Positions 43,976 through 52,837 of a stretch of DNA of 64,000 bases are shown here, in pieces. Where the stretch lies: NCBI RefSeq assembly GCF_004349235.1, contig NZ_SMKY01000008.1, positions 1-64,000 on the forward strand, given 5' to 3'. The notes beneath the pieces were generated by a model. The model did no database searches. It was not told where the DNA came from and was given only the letters and a program-made list of their open reading frames with translations. This DNA comes from Actinomadura darangshiensis (GTDB lineage: Bacteria; Actinomycetota; Actinomycetes; Streptosporangiales; Streptosporangiaceae). The position numbers and the translations under genes were made by a program. Every line of letters starts with the position of its first letter. Position 1 is the first letter of the stretch.

Positions 43976-44683
43976 TCAGACGAATTCCAGGGGGCGGACG
44001 ACGTAGTCGGGCGGGAGGTCGTCGTGCACGGCCTCGGCGGCGCGATCGGGGGCGGTCTCCTCCAGCAGGGCGGCGCGGCGGACCCGGTCGGTGCGGAACA
44101 CGCGGCGGCCGCCCCGCTTCCGGCACCAGGCGGTCAGGTACCAGCCCTCGTCGGACGCGGTGAAGGTGACGGGCTCGACGTCGCGTTCGGTCTCGGTGCC
44201 CGCCCGGTCGACGTAGGTGAGGCGGACCACCCGGCGGGTCAGGACGGCCTCCTCCAGCACGGCCGGCACGGACGCCGGATCGTCGTCCCCGGCGGGGGCC
44301 AGGAAGCGGATGCGGGCGGCCAACTCGCGGGCCGAGGCGCCGTCGTCCGCCGACATCGCGGCGACGATCTTGTGCAGGGCGGTGCGGGCGGAGCGGGAGT
44401 ACGGCGAGCCGCCCGCCCGGGACAGGGTGATCGCGACGGCGACGGCCTCGGCGGGCGTGAAGTTGAGCGGCGGCAGTGTGCGGCTCTTGTCGAGGGTGTA
44501 GCCGCCGGAACGGCCGACGTCCGCGAAGATCGGCACGCCGGCCTGCTGGAGCGCGCTGATGTCGCGCTCGATCGTGCGGGCGCTCACCTCGTAGCGCGCG
44601 GCCAGCTCGCGCGCGGCGAGCCGGCGCGGCGCGCAGGCGCGTAGTTCCTCCACCAGGGCGTACAAGCGGTCGGTCCGGTTCAC
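43976..44683 (-). CDS. WYL-domain regulator (YafY/DeoR-type HTH)
   Basis: A 235-residue regulator with an N-terminal helix-turn-helix (LVEELRACAPRRLAARELAARYEVSARTIERDISALQQAGVPI in order) and a WYL domain about residues 135-215 (RRVVRLTYVDRAGTETERDVEPVTFTASDEGWYLTAWCRKRGGRRVFRTDRV in order; here the motif reads WYL in EGWYLTAWC). WYL domains bind nucleic acids or nucleotides and regulate DNA binding. The target is unknown; the neighbouring epoxide-hydrolase-like gene, 39 bases upstream in the same direction, may be in its operon. Confidence 0.9.
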   Translation of the reverse strand: MNRTDRLYALVEELRACAPRRLAARELAARYEVSARTIERDISALQQAGVPIFADVGRSGGYTLDKSRTLPPLNFTPAEAVAVAITLSRAGGSPYSRSARTALHKIVAAMSADDGASARELAARIRFLAPAGDDDPASVPAVLEEAVLTRRVVRLTYVDRAGTETERDVEPVTFTASDEGWYLTAWCRKRGGRRVFRTDRVRRAALLEETAPDRAAEAVHDDLPPDYVVRPLEFV

Positions 44684-44722
44684 GCGGCGACCGTACCCGC
44701 CGGCTCCGACAGTCTCCGCGTG

Positions 44723-45673
44723 CTAGAGCGAGCGGAGGAAGGCGAGCAGGGCCTCGTTGACCTCGGCGGGGCGTTCCTGCTGCGTCCAGTGGCCGCATCC
44801 GGACAGCCACACCGTGTCGCGGAGGTTCGGGACGAAGTCGGTCATGGAGTCGATGGCCGCGCGGGCGCCGACGGCGACGATGTCGCGGTCGCCGGCGATG
44901 TACAGGGCGGGCGGGCCGATCGGGGCGCGGTGCCAGGCGGCCGTGAGCTCCCAGTTCCGGTCGAGGTTGCGGTACCAGTTGACCGGCCCGGTGAAGCCGC
45001 TGCCCGCGTACTCCTCGACGTAGGTGGCGATGTCGTCGTCGGTGAGCCACCGCGGGAGCTTCTCCGGCTCCGGGAGGACGTCGAGGAGGCCGCCGCCCTC
45101 GGGGGCGATCATCGGCGAGGCGGGGCCGTCGCCCGAGACGCCGTAGAACATGCGGCGGAACGTGGCGGCCGGATCGCGGCCGAGTTCGGCCTCCGGGACG
45201 TCCGGCTGCTGGAAGCGCACCATGTAGAAGCCCTCGCCGAACAGGCGGCGCATGGCCTCGACCGGCGGCCCGCTGCTGCGCGGACGGTGCGGAACCGATA
45301 TCCCGGCCACGCCGCGCACCTTGTCGGGGCGCATCTGCGCGACGGCCCAGGCGACCGGTGCGCCCCAGTCGTGACCGGCGACGACGGCGCGGTCGGCGCC
45401 GAGGGCGTCGATCAGCCCGACCGCGTCCCCGGCGAGGTGCAGGATCGAGTACCGCCCGGCCTCCGCCGGGCCGCCCGTCCGAGCGTAGCCGCGCTGGTCG
45501 GGGGCGACGGCGTGGAAACCGGCGTCGGCGAGCGCGGTGAGCTGGTGCCGCCAGGAGTACCAACATTCGGGGAAGCCGTGCAGGAGCAGCACCAGCGGCC
45601 CCTCGCCCGCCTCGGCGACGTGCATGCGGAGCCCGCTGCCCGACCGGACGAAGCGATGCGTGATCTCGGTCAT
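44723..45673 (-). CDS. Epoxide-hydrolase-like alpha/beta hydrolase
   Basis: A 316-residue enzyme. The oxyanion motif is LLLHGFPECWYSWRHQL, the nucleophile is the Asp in AVVAGHDWGAPVAW (GHDWG is typical of epoxide hydrolases and dehalogenases), the acid is the Asp in YIAGDRDIVAVG, and the base the His in LSGCGHWTQQERP. Tyrosines in the cap region (FYMVRFQQPDV and MFYGVSG) could activate the epoxide. Probably a cytosolic epoxide hydrolase; the substrate is unknown. ATG 45673 lies after GAAGGG. It is likely co-transcribed with the downstream WYL regulator. Confidence 0.88.
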   Translation of the reverse strand: MTEITHRFVRSGSGLRMHVAEAGEGPLVLLLHGFPECWYSWRHQLTALADAGFHAVAPDQRGYARTGGPAEAGRYSILHLAGDAVGLIDALGADRAVVAGHDWGAPVAWAVAQMRPDKVRGVAGISVPHRPRSSGPPVEAMRRLFGEGFYMVRFQQPDVPEAELGRDPAATFRRMFYGVSGDGPASPMIAPEGGGLLDVLPEPEKLPRWLTDDDIATYVEEYAGSGFTGPVNWYRNLDRNWELTAAWHRAPIGPPALYIAGDRDIVAVGARAAIDSMTDFVPNLRDTVWLSGCGHWTQQERPAEVNEALLAFLRSL

Positions 45674-45854
45674 CGGAACCCTTCGGGTGGCGCGGGCCTG
45701 TCGGCCAACGCTATCCCGCGCCGGACGGCGTTCTTGATCACAAAAACGGGAAATCTGCTGGAACGGTCCCAGCACATGCGCCCGGACCTGCGACACTGCT
45801 CAGCCGGATCGAACACGCGGGCGAACCCGCACACCGGCGAGGAGCGGAGCACGG

Positions 45855-46889
45855 ATGTACGACGGCAGCCACGCAGGCGGGCAGGCACAGGCGGGCGCGA
45901 CGCCCGGGCACCTTCCGGCGGTGGGGGCGGGCAACACCCTCACCCTCAACTATCGGGACGCCCAGGGCGAGGAGGTCTATCTGTCCAAGGTCTCCGGGCC
46001 CGGGCTCCCGAGTCCCTTCTGGCAGGCGTGGGAGGAGCTCCAGCGGCTCGGGATCCCCGCGGAGAACGTGACGGCGGCCTTCTCCGAGATCGAGCCGTGC
46101 CGTCTTCCCGGGTGCTACTGCGACCCGCTCCTGCGTGACTTCGCCTTCCCCCGCGCCGAGATCTCGTTCGGGCGGCCCTATGGCGCCACCGCGCGGGAGC
46201 GGGCCGCCGCGGTAGCGGCCAACTCCGAGCAGGCGGCGGCGCTGGCCCAGATGATGGGCCAGCCGGCGCCGCCCGCGGCGTCGCCCGTCCCGCTGCCCGC
46301 CGGCGCGCCGCCGGCGCCGCCGCTGGATCCCGCGCGGCTCGCGCAGGTGCTGGCATCGGCGTTCGGCGCCGCGCAGGTGCGCCGCTACGAGGCGAACGAC
46401 CTCCAGGCGCTCGGGGTGCCGCCCGCGCAGGCGGCCGTGCTCACGGCGGCCGGGCTCCCCGCGCAGGTCCCGCACATCTTCCACGCCTGGCCGGCCAGGC
46501 CCATGCCGGACCAGCTCCGCACCCGCCGCAGCCCGCTCTCCGCCGAGAAGGTGAACGACCTCGCCTCGCTCGTCAGCATCGGCGGGGACGGGCACTGCAT
46601 GATCGGCCTGCTGGTCTCCGGCCCGCCGCACGTGCTGGGCGGGGTGTGGGCCGTGGACCCCGACCGGGGGACGACCCGGTTCGTCAACAGCGGAGCGGGC
46701 GAGTTCGCCCGCTCGCTCACGCTGCTGTCGCACGGGCGGCGGCGGATGCAGGGCAAGGACGCCCACGGCGCCGGAGAGATCGTCGAGCGGATCCAGGCGC
46801 AACTCGCCTCCGTCGACCCGGACGCCTTCCACGGCGAGGACCGCTGGTGGCCCCTCGTCGTCGAGCAGATGTGGAACGGGCTGCTGTGA
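45855..46889 (+). CDS. Deaminase-like and SUKH-4-like immunity-type protein
   Basis: A 344-residue protein in two parts. Residues about 30-125 resemble the deaminase-like domain found in polymorphic-toxin-associated proteins: PFWQAWEELQRLGIPAENVTAAFSEIEPCRLPGCYC, then FAFPRAEISFGRPYGATARERAAA. After an Ala/Pro linker, residues about 165-340 match the SUKH-4 type (SIGGDGHCMIGLLVSG, then FVNSGAGEFARSLTLLSH). Such proteins occur as immunity partners of secreted toxins. No toxin gene lies beside it here, which makes it an orphan. GAGGAGCGGAG precedes ATG 45855. Domain naming is from recalled family patterns. Confidence 0.7.
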   Translation: MYDGSHAGGQAQAGATPGHLPAVGAGNTLTLNYRDAQGEEVYLSKVSGPGLPSPFWQAWEELQRLGIPAENVTAAFSEIEPCRLPGCYCDPLLRDFAFPRAEISFGRPYGATARERAAAVAANSEQAAALAQMMGQPAPPAASPVPLPAGAPPAPPLDPARLAQVLASAFGAAQVRRYEANDLQALGVPPAQAAVLTAAGLPAQVPHIFHAWPARPMPDQLRTRRSPLSAEKVNDLASLVSIGGDGHCMIGLLVSGPPHVLGGVWAVDPDRGTTRFVNSGAGEFARSLTLLSHGRRRMQGKDAHGAGEIVERIQAQLASVDPDAFHGEDRWWPLVVEQMWNGLL

Positions 46890-46982
46890 CCCGGCCGGCG
46901 TAAGGCGATCCATACCGTCCGGCGCCGGATTGTGTGCGCGCGCCACATGGGAGGGCGGGTGCGCGCTTCGTAGGTTCTGCGC

Positions 46983-47771
46983 ATGACGAGCGTGACACCG
47001 CGGCCTGCCGCGGGGACTTCGGGGACGCTGGATCTGGCGGGCCGGCGCGCCCTGGTCACCGGCGGCGCGAGCGGCATCGGCCGGGCCTGCGCCCGGCGGC
47101 TCGCCGCGGCGGGCGCCGAGGTGGTGGTGGCCGACATAGACGGGGACGCGGCGGAGCGGACGGCGGCCGAGTTCGGCGGCGTCCCCCTGCTCGCCGACCT
47201 GGCCGACATGGACGCGCTCGACGGGCTGGCGGCCGGGGCCGACATCCTGGTCAACAACGCGGGCATCCAGCATGTGGCGCCCGTCCACGACTTCCCGCCG
47301 GAGACGTTCGCGCGGATCCTGCGGCTGATGGTGGAGGCGCCGTTCCGGCTCGTCCGGGACGCGCTGCCCGGCATGTACGAGCGGGGCTGGGGGCGCATCG
47401 TCAACATCTCGTCCGTGCACGGGCTGCGAGCATCACCGTTCAAGTCGGCCTATGTGACGGCGAAACACGGTCTGGAGGGGCTGTCCAAGGTGATCGCACT
47501 GGAGGGCGCCGAGCACGGCGTGACGTCCAACTGCGTCAACCCCGCCTATGTCCGCACCCCACTGGTGGAGAGGCAGATAGCCGACCAGGCGCGCGCGCAC
47601 GGCATGCCCGAGGACGAGGTCGTCGAGCGCGTCATGCTGGACCACGCGGCCGTGAAGCGCCTGATCGAGCCGGACGAAGTGGCGGAACTCGTCGGATATC
47701 TGTGCTCGCCGCCCGCGTCGATGGTGACCGGCGCGTCCCTGGCCCTCGACGGCGGCTGGACGGCGCACTGA
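46983..47771 (+). CDS. 3-hydroxybutyrate dehydrogenase-like SDR
   Basis: A 262-residue short-chain dehydrogenase. The NAD-binding motif is VTGGASGIGRA (residues about 25-35), followed by ILVNNAGIQHVAPVHDFP, the catalytic Ser in NISSVHGLRASPFKSAYVTAKHG (Ser-Tyr-Lys), and NCVNPAYVRTPLVERQI. NAGIQHVAP and YVRTPLVE are characteristic of D-3-hydroxybutyrate dehydrogenase, which oxidises 3-hydroxybutyrate to acetoacetate. It is followed 13 bases later by a PucR-type regulator, and 10 kb away is a PHB depolymerase gene; both agree with this role. Confidence 0.88.
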   Translation: MTSVTPRPAAGTSGTLDLAGRRALVTGGASGIGRACARRLAAAGAEVVVADIDGDAAERTAAEFGGVPLLADLADMDALDGLAAGADILVNNAGIQHVAPVHDFPPETFARILRLMVEAPFRLVRDALPGMYERGWGRIVNISSVHGLRASPFKSAYVTAKHGLEGLSKVIALEGAEHGVTSNCVNPAYVRTPLVERQIADQARAHGMPEDEVVERVMLDHAAVKRLIEPDEVAELVGYLCSPPASMVTGASLALDGGWTAH

Positions 47772-47784
47772 GATTGGACCTTCA

Positions 47785-49677
47785 ATGGGCCGTATGACCT
47801 GCGGCGTCTTCCTCGAACTGCTGGCCCGTGAGGCCTCCCCCGTCGAGTTCGAGGGCCCCCTCGTCCAGGCGCGGGCCGACGGCGCGCCACCGGCCGTCCT
47901 GGAGGAACTGGAGGCGGCCAAGCTGGCGGCGCTCCGGGTCCGGATGATCATGCGGCGGCACGCCCGGCGGGAGAACGAGCTGGCGGCGCTGTTCGACACC
48001 GCGGGCGACCTCGCCGGGCTCCGCGACCTGGACGCCGTCCTGGAGGCGATCACCCGCCGCGCCCGCCGGCTGCTGAACGCCGACATCGCCTACCTGACGC
48101 TGAACGACGACGAGCGCGGCGACACCTACATGCGGGTGACGGACGGGTCGGTGTCGGCGGCGTTCCGGCGGCTGCGGCTGCCGATGGGCACCGGGCTCGT
48201 CGGCCTGGTCGCGCAGACCGCGATGCCCTACAACAGCGCCCACTACCTGGGGGACGCGCAGTTCCAGCACCGCGGCTTCATCGACGACGCGGTCGCCGAG
48301 GAGGGCCTGGTCGCCATCCTCGGCGTTCCGATGAGGCTGGGCAGCCGGGTCATCGGCGTCCTGACGGCGGCGAACCGGAGCGAGCGCCCGTTCGACCAGG
48401 AGGAGGTGGCGCTGCTCGGCTCCCTGGCCGCGCACGCCGCGATCGCCATCGACAACGCCCGCCTCCTGGAAGAGACCCGCACCGCCCTGGACGAGCTCAG
48501 CACCGCCAACGAGGAGGTCAAGGCGCGCAGCGCGTCCGTGGAGCGGGCGGCGCGCGCGCACGACCGGATGACCGCCGTGGTGGTCCGGGGCGGCGGCGTG
48601 GAGGACGTCGGCGCCGTCGTGACCGAACTGCTGGGCGGCACCCTGCACGTCCTCGACGCGGAGGGCCGCAAGATGGCGACCACCGGAACCGCGTCGGCGC
48701 CCCTCAGGGACGACGAACTGGCCGGGATCTCGGCCTCGGCCCACTCTGCGCGCGCCCAAGGCCGGACGGTCAGGCGCGGCGATCTGTGGATCGCGTCCGT
48801 GTCCACCGGAGACGAGATGCTCGGCACGCTCGTGCTGCGGACCTCCGACGAGGTGGACGACGCCGACCAGCGGATCCTGGAGCGCGCCGCGCTCGTCACC
48901 GCGCTGCTGCTGCTGTTCCAGCGCAGCGTCACCGAGGCGGAGGGCCGCGTGCGCGGCGAGCTGCTGGACGACCTGCTGTCCGGCCGCCCGGCCGGCACCG
49001 AGGCGCTGACGGCCCGCGCGCGGCGCGTGAACGTCGACCTGAACGCCCCGCACGTGGTGCTGTGCGCGAAGTACGACACCGGCGAGCACCGGCAGCGGGC
49101 CGCGTTCTGGGGGTCGTCGTTCGCGGCCGTGGAGCACGGGCTGGCCGCCGCGCGGGCGGACGAGATCGTCCTGCTGCTGCCGGGCGACCGGCCGGGCGAC
49201 GCGGCGCGCCGGGTCGCCAAGGAGCTGGGCGCCTCGCTCGGCGGGCCCGCCACGGTCGGCGCGGCCGGTCCCGTCCATGGACCGGCCGAGGTCGCGGCCA
49301 CGCACCGGGAGGCGCAGCGCTGCGCCGACGCCCTGCTGGCCCTCGGACGCCGCGGCGACGGGGCCGGCGCGTCCGAGCTCGGCTTCGTCGGCCTGCTGAT
49401 CGGCGACGACCGGGACGTGTCGGGCTTCCTCGGGAGCGCGCTCGGGCCCGTCCTGGACTACGACGACCGGCGCGGCACGGCCCTCGTCCAGACCCTTGAG
49501 GCGTACTTCGGGACCGGCGGCAGCCTGTCGCGGACGGCCGACCGCCTGCACATCCACGTCAACACCGTCAGCCAGCGCCTGGACCGCATAGCCCGCCTCC
49601 TGGACGACGACTGGCAGACCCCGGAACGCGCGCTGGAACTCCAACTGGCCCTACGCCTGCACCGCCTCTCACGCTGA
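47785..49677 (+). CDS. GAF and PucR-type helix-turn-helix regulator
   Basis: A 630-residue regulator. A GAF domain spans about residues 75-230 (LDAVLEAITRRARRLLNADIAYLTLNDDERGDTYMRVTDGS in order). A middle CdaR-like region contains DDLLSGRPAGTEALTARARRVNVDLNAPHVVL, and the C-terminal PucR HTH includes TLEAYFGTGGSLSRTADRLHIHVNTVSQRLDRIARLLDDDW in order. It starts 13 bases after the 3-hydroxybutyrate dehydrogenase gene, so it likely controls that gene and perhaps the adjacent Liv-type transporter. The GAF ligand could be a pathway metabolite; this is inferred. Confidence 0.9.
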   Translation: MGRMTCGVFLELLAREASPVEFEGPLVQARADGAPPAVLEELEAAKLAALRVRMIMRRHARRENELAALFDTAGDLAGLRDLDAVLEAITRRARRLLNADIAYLTLNDDERGDTYMRVTDGSVSAAFRRLRLPMGTGLVGLVAQTAMPYNSAHYLGDAQFQHRGFIDDAVAEEGLVAILGVPMRLGSRVIGVLTAANRSERPFDQEEVALLGSLAAHAAIAIDNARLLEETRTALDELSTANEEVKARSASVERAARAHDRMTAVVVRGGGVEDVGAVVTELLGGTLHVLDAEGRKMATTGTASAPLRDDELAGISASAHSARAQGRTVRRGDLWIASVSTGDEMLGTLVLRTSDEVDDADQRILERAALVTALLLLFQRSVTEAEGRVRGELLDDLLSGRPAGTEALTARARRVNVDLNAPHVVLCAKYDTGEHRQRAAFWGSSFAAVEHGLAAARADEIVLLLPGDRPGDAARRVAKELGASLGGPATVGAAGPVHGPAEVAATHREAQRCADALLALGRRGDGAGASELGFVGLLIGDDRDVSGFLGSALGPVLDYDDRRGTALVQTLEAYFGTGGSLSRTADRLHIHVNTVSQRLDRIARLLDDDWQTPERALELQLALRLHRLSR

Positions 49678-49712
49678 ACGCGGCGCGCCGCCTGTGGACG
49701 GCACGCCGCGTT
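49677..49712. terminator. Terminator between the PucR regulator and transporter operons
   Basis: AACGCGGCGCGCCG / CGGCACGCCGCGTT (14-base arms, one mismatch) with an 8-base loop, starting within the stop codon of the regulator gene and ending 14 bases before the convergent permease gene's stop. Confidence 0.6.
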
Positions 49713-49725
49713 CCCGCGCCCAAGG

Positions 49726-50715
49726 TCAGACGGGGGCCCCGACCTTGGCGTCGTTGGTCTCGGGGGCGGGACGCCCACGAGAGGTGCGGGCGGAGATCAG
49801 GTCGCGGGCCGTGCCCCAGACGCCGCGGCGGAACAGCAGCACGACCAGGATGAAGATCGCGCCCGTGATGATCCCGGTCTCCTCGAACCCGGCCGTGGCC
49901 AGGTAGTCGTTCAGCTCCACGACCAGCGCGGCGCCGATGGCCCCGCCCCACAGCGTGCCGATGCCGCCGAGGACGACCATCATCACGGCCTGGCCCGAGG
50001 TCGTCCAGTACACGCCCTGCAAGGACGCGAAGCCGTGCCCGACGGTGAACAGGCCCCCGGCCAGCCCCGACAGGACGGCCGACAGGACGAAAGCGAGCAG
50101 CTTGTAGCGGTCGATGCTGTAGCCGAGTGCCCGCGCCCTGTTCGGGTTGTCGCGGATGGACATCAGCACCCGTCCGAACGGGGAGCGGACGATGCGCCAC
50201 GCGATGAAGAGCCCGACCAGCACGAAAGGCAGCGCCGCGTAGTAGAAGAAGAACGGGTCGGACAGGTCGACCCCGAAGAACTCCCTGGGGATGCCTTGCA
50301 GGCCGTTCTCTCCCCCGGTCGCGTCCCTCCACTGATTGGCGACGAAGTACACCATCTGCGCGAAGGCCAGGGTCACCATGGCGAAGTAGATGCCGCGCAA
50401 CCGGACCGACAGGAAACCGATCGGAACGGCGAGAACCCCCGCGAATATGGCACCGCCCAGAACTGCCACGGGGAAAGGCAGCCCGGAGTGCAGCGCGATC
50501 AGCCCGGTGCAGTAGGCCGACCCGCCCCAGAAGGCGGCGTGCCCGAACGACAGGAGCCCGGTGAAGCCGAGCAGCAGGTCGACGGCGGCGGCGAACAGCG
50601 CCCAGCAGGCGATGTCCAGCGCGACCGGCGGGTAGATGAACCACGGCAGGACGAGCGCCACCACGAGCCCGATGGCCAGCAGGAACGGCCGTCCGGCCAG
50701 CTTGGACAGGATCAC
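49726..50715 (-). CDS. livM: Branched-chain-amino-acid-type ABC transporter permease (LivM family)
   Basis: A 329-residue inner-membrane permease with about nine hydrophobic segments. It carries the family pattern LLLGFTGLLSFGHAAFWGGSAYCTGL and the cytoplasmic EAA-like loop SPFGRVLMSIRDNPNRARALGYSIDRYKLLAFVLSA. GTG 50715 overlaps the LivH stop by four bases (GTGA). The last gene of a five-gene Liv-type operon. The family transports branched-chain amino acids but also urea, short amides and hydroxy or aromatic acids, so the substrate is open; gene context suggests 3-hydroxybutyrate or its oligomers. Confidence 0.92.
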   Translation of the reverse strand: MILSKLAGRPFLLAIGLVVALVLPWFIYPPVALDIACWALFAAAVDLLLGFTGLLSFGHAAFWGGSAYCTGLIALHSGLPFPVAVLGGAIFAGVLAVPIGFLSVRLRGIYFAMVTLAFAQMVYFVANQWRDATGGENGLQGIPREFFGVDLSDPFFFYYAALPFVLVGLFIAWRIVRSPFGRVLMSIRDNPNRARALGYSIDRYKLLAFVLSAVLSGLAGGLFTVGHGFASLQGVYWTTSGQAVMMVVLGGIGTLWGGAIGAALVVELNDYLATAGFEETGIITGAIFILVVLLFRRGVWGTARDLISARTSRGRPAPETNDAKVGAPV

Positions 50716-51575
50716 AGTGCGGCCTCCTCGCGTCCGAACAGGCCGGCCGGGCGCCACAGCAGCACGGCGGCCATCAGGATGAACACCAGCGTCTGCGAGA
50801 GCGACGGGACGTAGTAGTTGCCGAGCGCGGAGACGAGCCCGACCGCGAATCCGGCGGCGACCGAGCCGAACACCGACCCCAGGCCGCCGATCACCACCAC
50901 GGCGAACACCGTGATGATCAGGTCGGAGCCCATCAGCGGGTTGACGGCCCGCATCGGCGCGGCCAGCACACCGGCGAAGGCCGCGAGCGCGATGCCGAAC
51001 CCGAACACGGGCGTCACCCAGCGGGCGACGTCGATGCCGAGGGCGCGCGACAGCTCCGGCCGCTCCGTCGCCGCCCGGACGATCATGCCGACGCGCGTCC
51101 GGGTGAGGATCACCCACACGGCCCCGCACAGCACCACCGACACGCCCAGCACGAACACCTGGTAGGCCGGGTAGGTGAACAGGCCCAGGTCGATCGACCC
51201 GCCCAGCGCGGACGGACGCGGATACGGCTGCGACTGCACGCCGTACTGCCGCTTGACCAGGTCTTGCAGGATGAGCGCCAGCCCGAAGGTGAACAGGAAG
51301 TTGTAGAGCGGGTCCAGGGGCGCCAGGCGGTGGATGAACAGCCGCTCCAGCACCACCCCCACGACGCCCAGCACGACGGGGACGATCGGCAGCGCCAGCC
51401 AAAAGCTGACGCCGAACGAGTCGAGCAGGACGTAGGAGCCGAACGCGCCGAGCATGTAGAACGCGCCGTGCGCGAAGTTGACCACGCCCAGCATCCCGAA
51501 GATGACGGCCAGGCCGAGGGCGAGCAGGGCGTAGAACGCCCCGCCCACCAGCCCGTTGAAAGCCTGTTGCAGCAC
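50712..51575 (-). CDS. livH: Branched-chain-amino-acid-type ABC transporter permease (LivH family)
   Basis: A 287-residue permease with the LivH pattern: FNGLVGGAFYALLALGLAVIFGMLGVVNFAHGAFYMLGAF at the N-terminus and the coupling loop LTRTRVGMIVRAATERPELSRALGIDVARW (in order), then VVVIGGLGSVFGSVAAGFAVGL. GTG 51575 starts 13 bases after the binding-protein gene. Pairs with LivM to form the membrane channel. Confidence 0.93.
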   Translation of the reverse strand: MLQQAFNGLVGGAFYALLALGLAVIFGMLGVVNFAHGAFYMLGAFGSYVLLDSFGVSFWLALPIVPVVLGVVGVVLERLFIHRLAPLDPLYNFLFTFGLALILQDLVKRQYGVQSQPYPRPSALGGSIDLGLFTYPAYQVFVLGVSVVLCGAVWVILTRTRVGMIVRAATERPELSRALGIDVARWVTPVFGFGIALAAFAGVLAAPMRAVNPLMGSDLIITVFAVVVIGGLGSVFGSVAAGFAVGLVSALGNYYVPSLSQTLVFILMAAVLLWRPAGLFGREEAAL

Positions 51576-51588
51576 GTGGACGGCCCGC

Positions 51589-52827
51589 CTAGAGGTTGCA
51601 GGCCGCGTCGGGCTGCTGGAACGCCTCCGCCGCCGGGATCGTCTTGACGATCTTCTCGTAGTCCCACGGCTCCTTGACCTCGTTCGCCTTCTTCACCTCG
51701 GCGACGTAGGCGTCGTGGACGAGAAGGTGGTCCTCGGCCCGGATCGTCCCGGTGGAGGTGAACATGTCGTTGACCTTGTGGCCTTCGAGCTGCTTCACCA
51801 CGTCGTCGGACTTGTCGGTGCCGCCGCGCTGCACGGCCTCCAGGTACTGCAGGGCGGCCGAGTAGTCGCCCGCGTGCACGGCCGTGGGGCGGGCGCCCGT
51901 CTTGGCCTTGAACTTGTCCGCCCAGGCGCGGTTGCCCTGGTTGGCGTTCCAGTACCAGAAGTCGGTGAAGCGCGTCCCGGCGAGGGCCTCCGCGCCGAGC
52001 GAGTGGATGTCGGTCAGGAACATCAGCCCCACCGCGAGGCCCACGCCCTTGTCGCGCAGCTTGTACTCGTTGTACTGCTTCACCAGGTTGACCAGGTCAC
52101 CGCCCGCCTGCATGGCGCCGATCACCTGCGGCTTGGGGTCGAGGCCCGGCGCCTTCAGCAGGAACGTGGAGAAGTTGTCGTTCGGGAACGGCGTCGGGTC
52201 GCTCTTCACGACGTTGCCGCCGGCGCCCTTCACGGCCGCCGTGAACGTCTTCTGCATGTCCTGCCCGAACGCGTAGTCCGGGTAGACGATGTACCAGTTC
52301 TTGGCGCCGTCCTTCGTCACCCCGGTGCCGGTGCCGTGCGCCAGCATGTAGCTGTTGTAGCCGTAGTGGAAGGTGTACTTGTTGCACTGCTTGCCTTCCA
52401 GCTCCGTCGTCGCGCCGCCGACGTCGATGAACACCTTCTTCTTGTTCTTGGCGACGGTGGCGACGGCGAGCGCGGCCGACGACGTGGGCACGTCCACGAT
52501 CATGTCGGCCTTCTTACGGTCGTAGAGCTCCTGCGCCTTGGAGTTGGCGACCTCGGGCTTGTTCTGGTGGTCGGCCGAGATGACCTCGATCTCGTCGGTC
52601 ACCGCCTTGTCGCCGTACTTGGCCTTGAAGTCGGCGACGGCCATCTTCACCGCCTCGACGGCGTTCTTGCCCGACAGGTCCGCGTACACGCCGGACTGGT
52701 CGGTCAGCACCGCCAGCACGAGCTTGTCGTCGCTGATCTTGCCTCCGCCCCCGCCGGGTCCGCCCGCGCAGCCGGCCAGCAGCGCTCCGGCGGTCGCGAG
52801 CGCGGCCGAGCGTCCCAAAACTCTCAT
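51589..52827 (-). CDS. livK: Substrate-binding lipoprotein of the Liv-type ABC transporter
   Basis: A 412-residue periplasmic-binding-fold lipoprotein. The signal peptide ends in the lipobox ALLAGCAGG, followed by a Gly-rich linker. The receptor core has LVLAVLTDQSGVYADLSGKNAVEAVKMAVADF and VDVPTSSAALAVATVAKNKKKVFIDVGGATTEL, and then WYIVYPDYAFGQDMQKTF. This subtype (often annotated Peripla_BP_6) includes binders of hydroxy and aromatic acids as well as amino acids. It determines the transport specificity. It lies between the ATPase genes and the permease genes. Confidence 0.92.
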   Translation of the reverse strand: MRVLGRSAALATAGALLAGCAGGPGGGGGKISDDKLVLAVLTDQSGVYADLSGKNAVEAVKMAVADFKAKYGDKAVTDEIEVISADHQNKPEVANSKAQELYDRKKADMIVDVPTSSAALAVATVAKNKKKVFIDVGGATTELEGKQCNKYTFHYGYNSYMLAHGTGTGVTKDGAKNWYIVYPDYAFGQDMQKTFTAAVKGAGGNVVKSDPTPFPNDNFSTFLLKAPGLDPKPQVIGAMQAGGDLVNLVKQYNEYKLRDKGVGLAVGLMFLTDIHSLGAEALAGTRFTDFWYWNANQGNRAWADKFKAKTGARPTAVHAGDYSAALQYLEAVQRGGTDKSDDVVKQLEGHKVNDMFTSTGTIRAEDHLLVHDAYVAEVKKANEVKEPWDYEKIVKTIPAAEAFQQPDAACNL

Positions 52828-52837
52828 GGGGGTCTCC

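Noticed and set aside
45738-47420. 560-codon minus-strand frame opposite the SUKH-4-like and dehydrogenase genes
   Set aside because: It crosses two convincing plus-strand genes and has shadow-type composition.
47782-49644. 620-codon minus-strand frame opposite the PucR regulator
   Set aside because: Antisense shadow of a gene with clear GAF and PucR HTH motifs.
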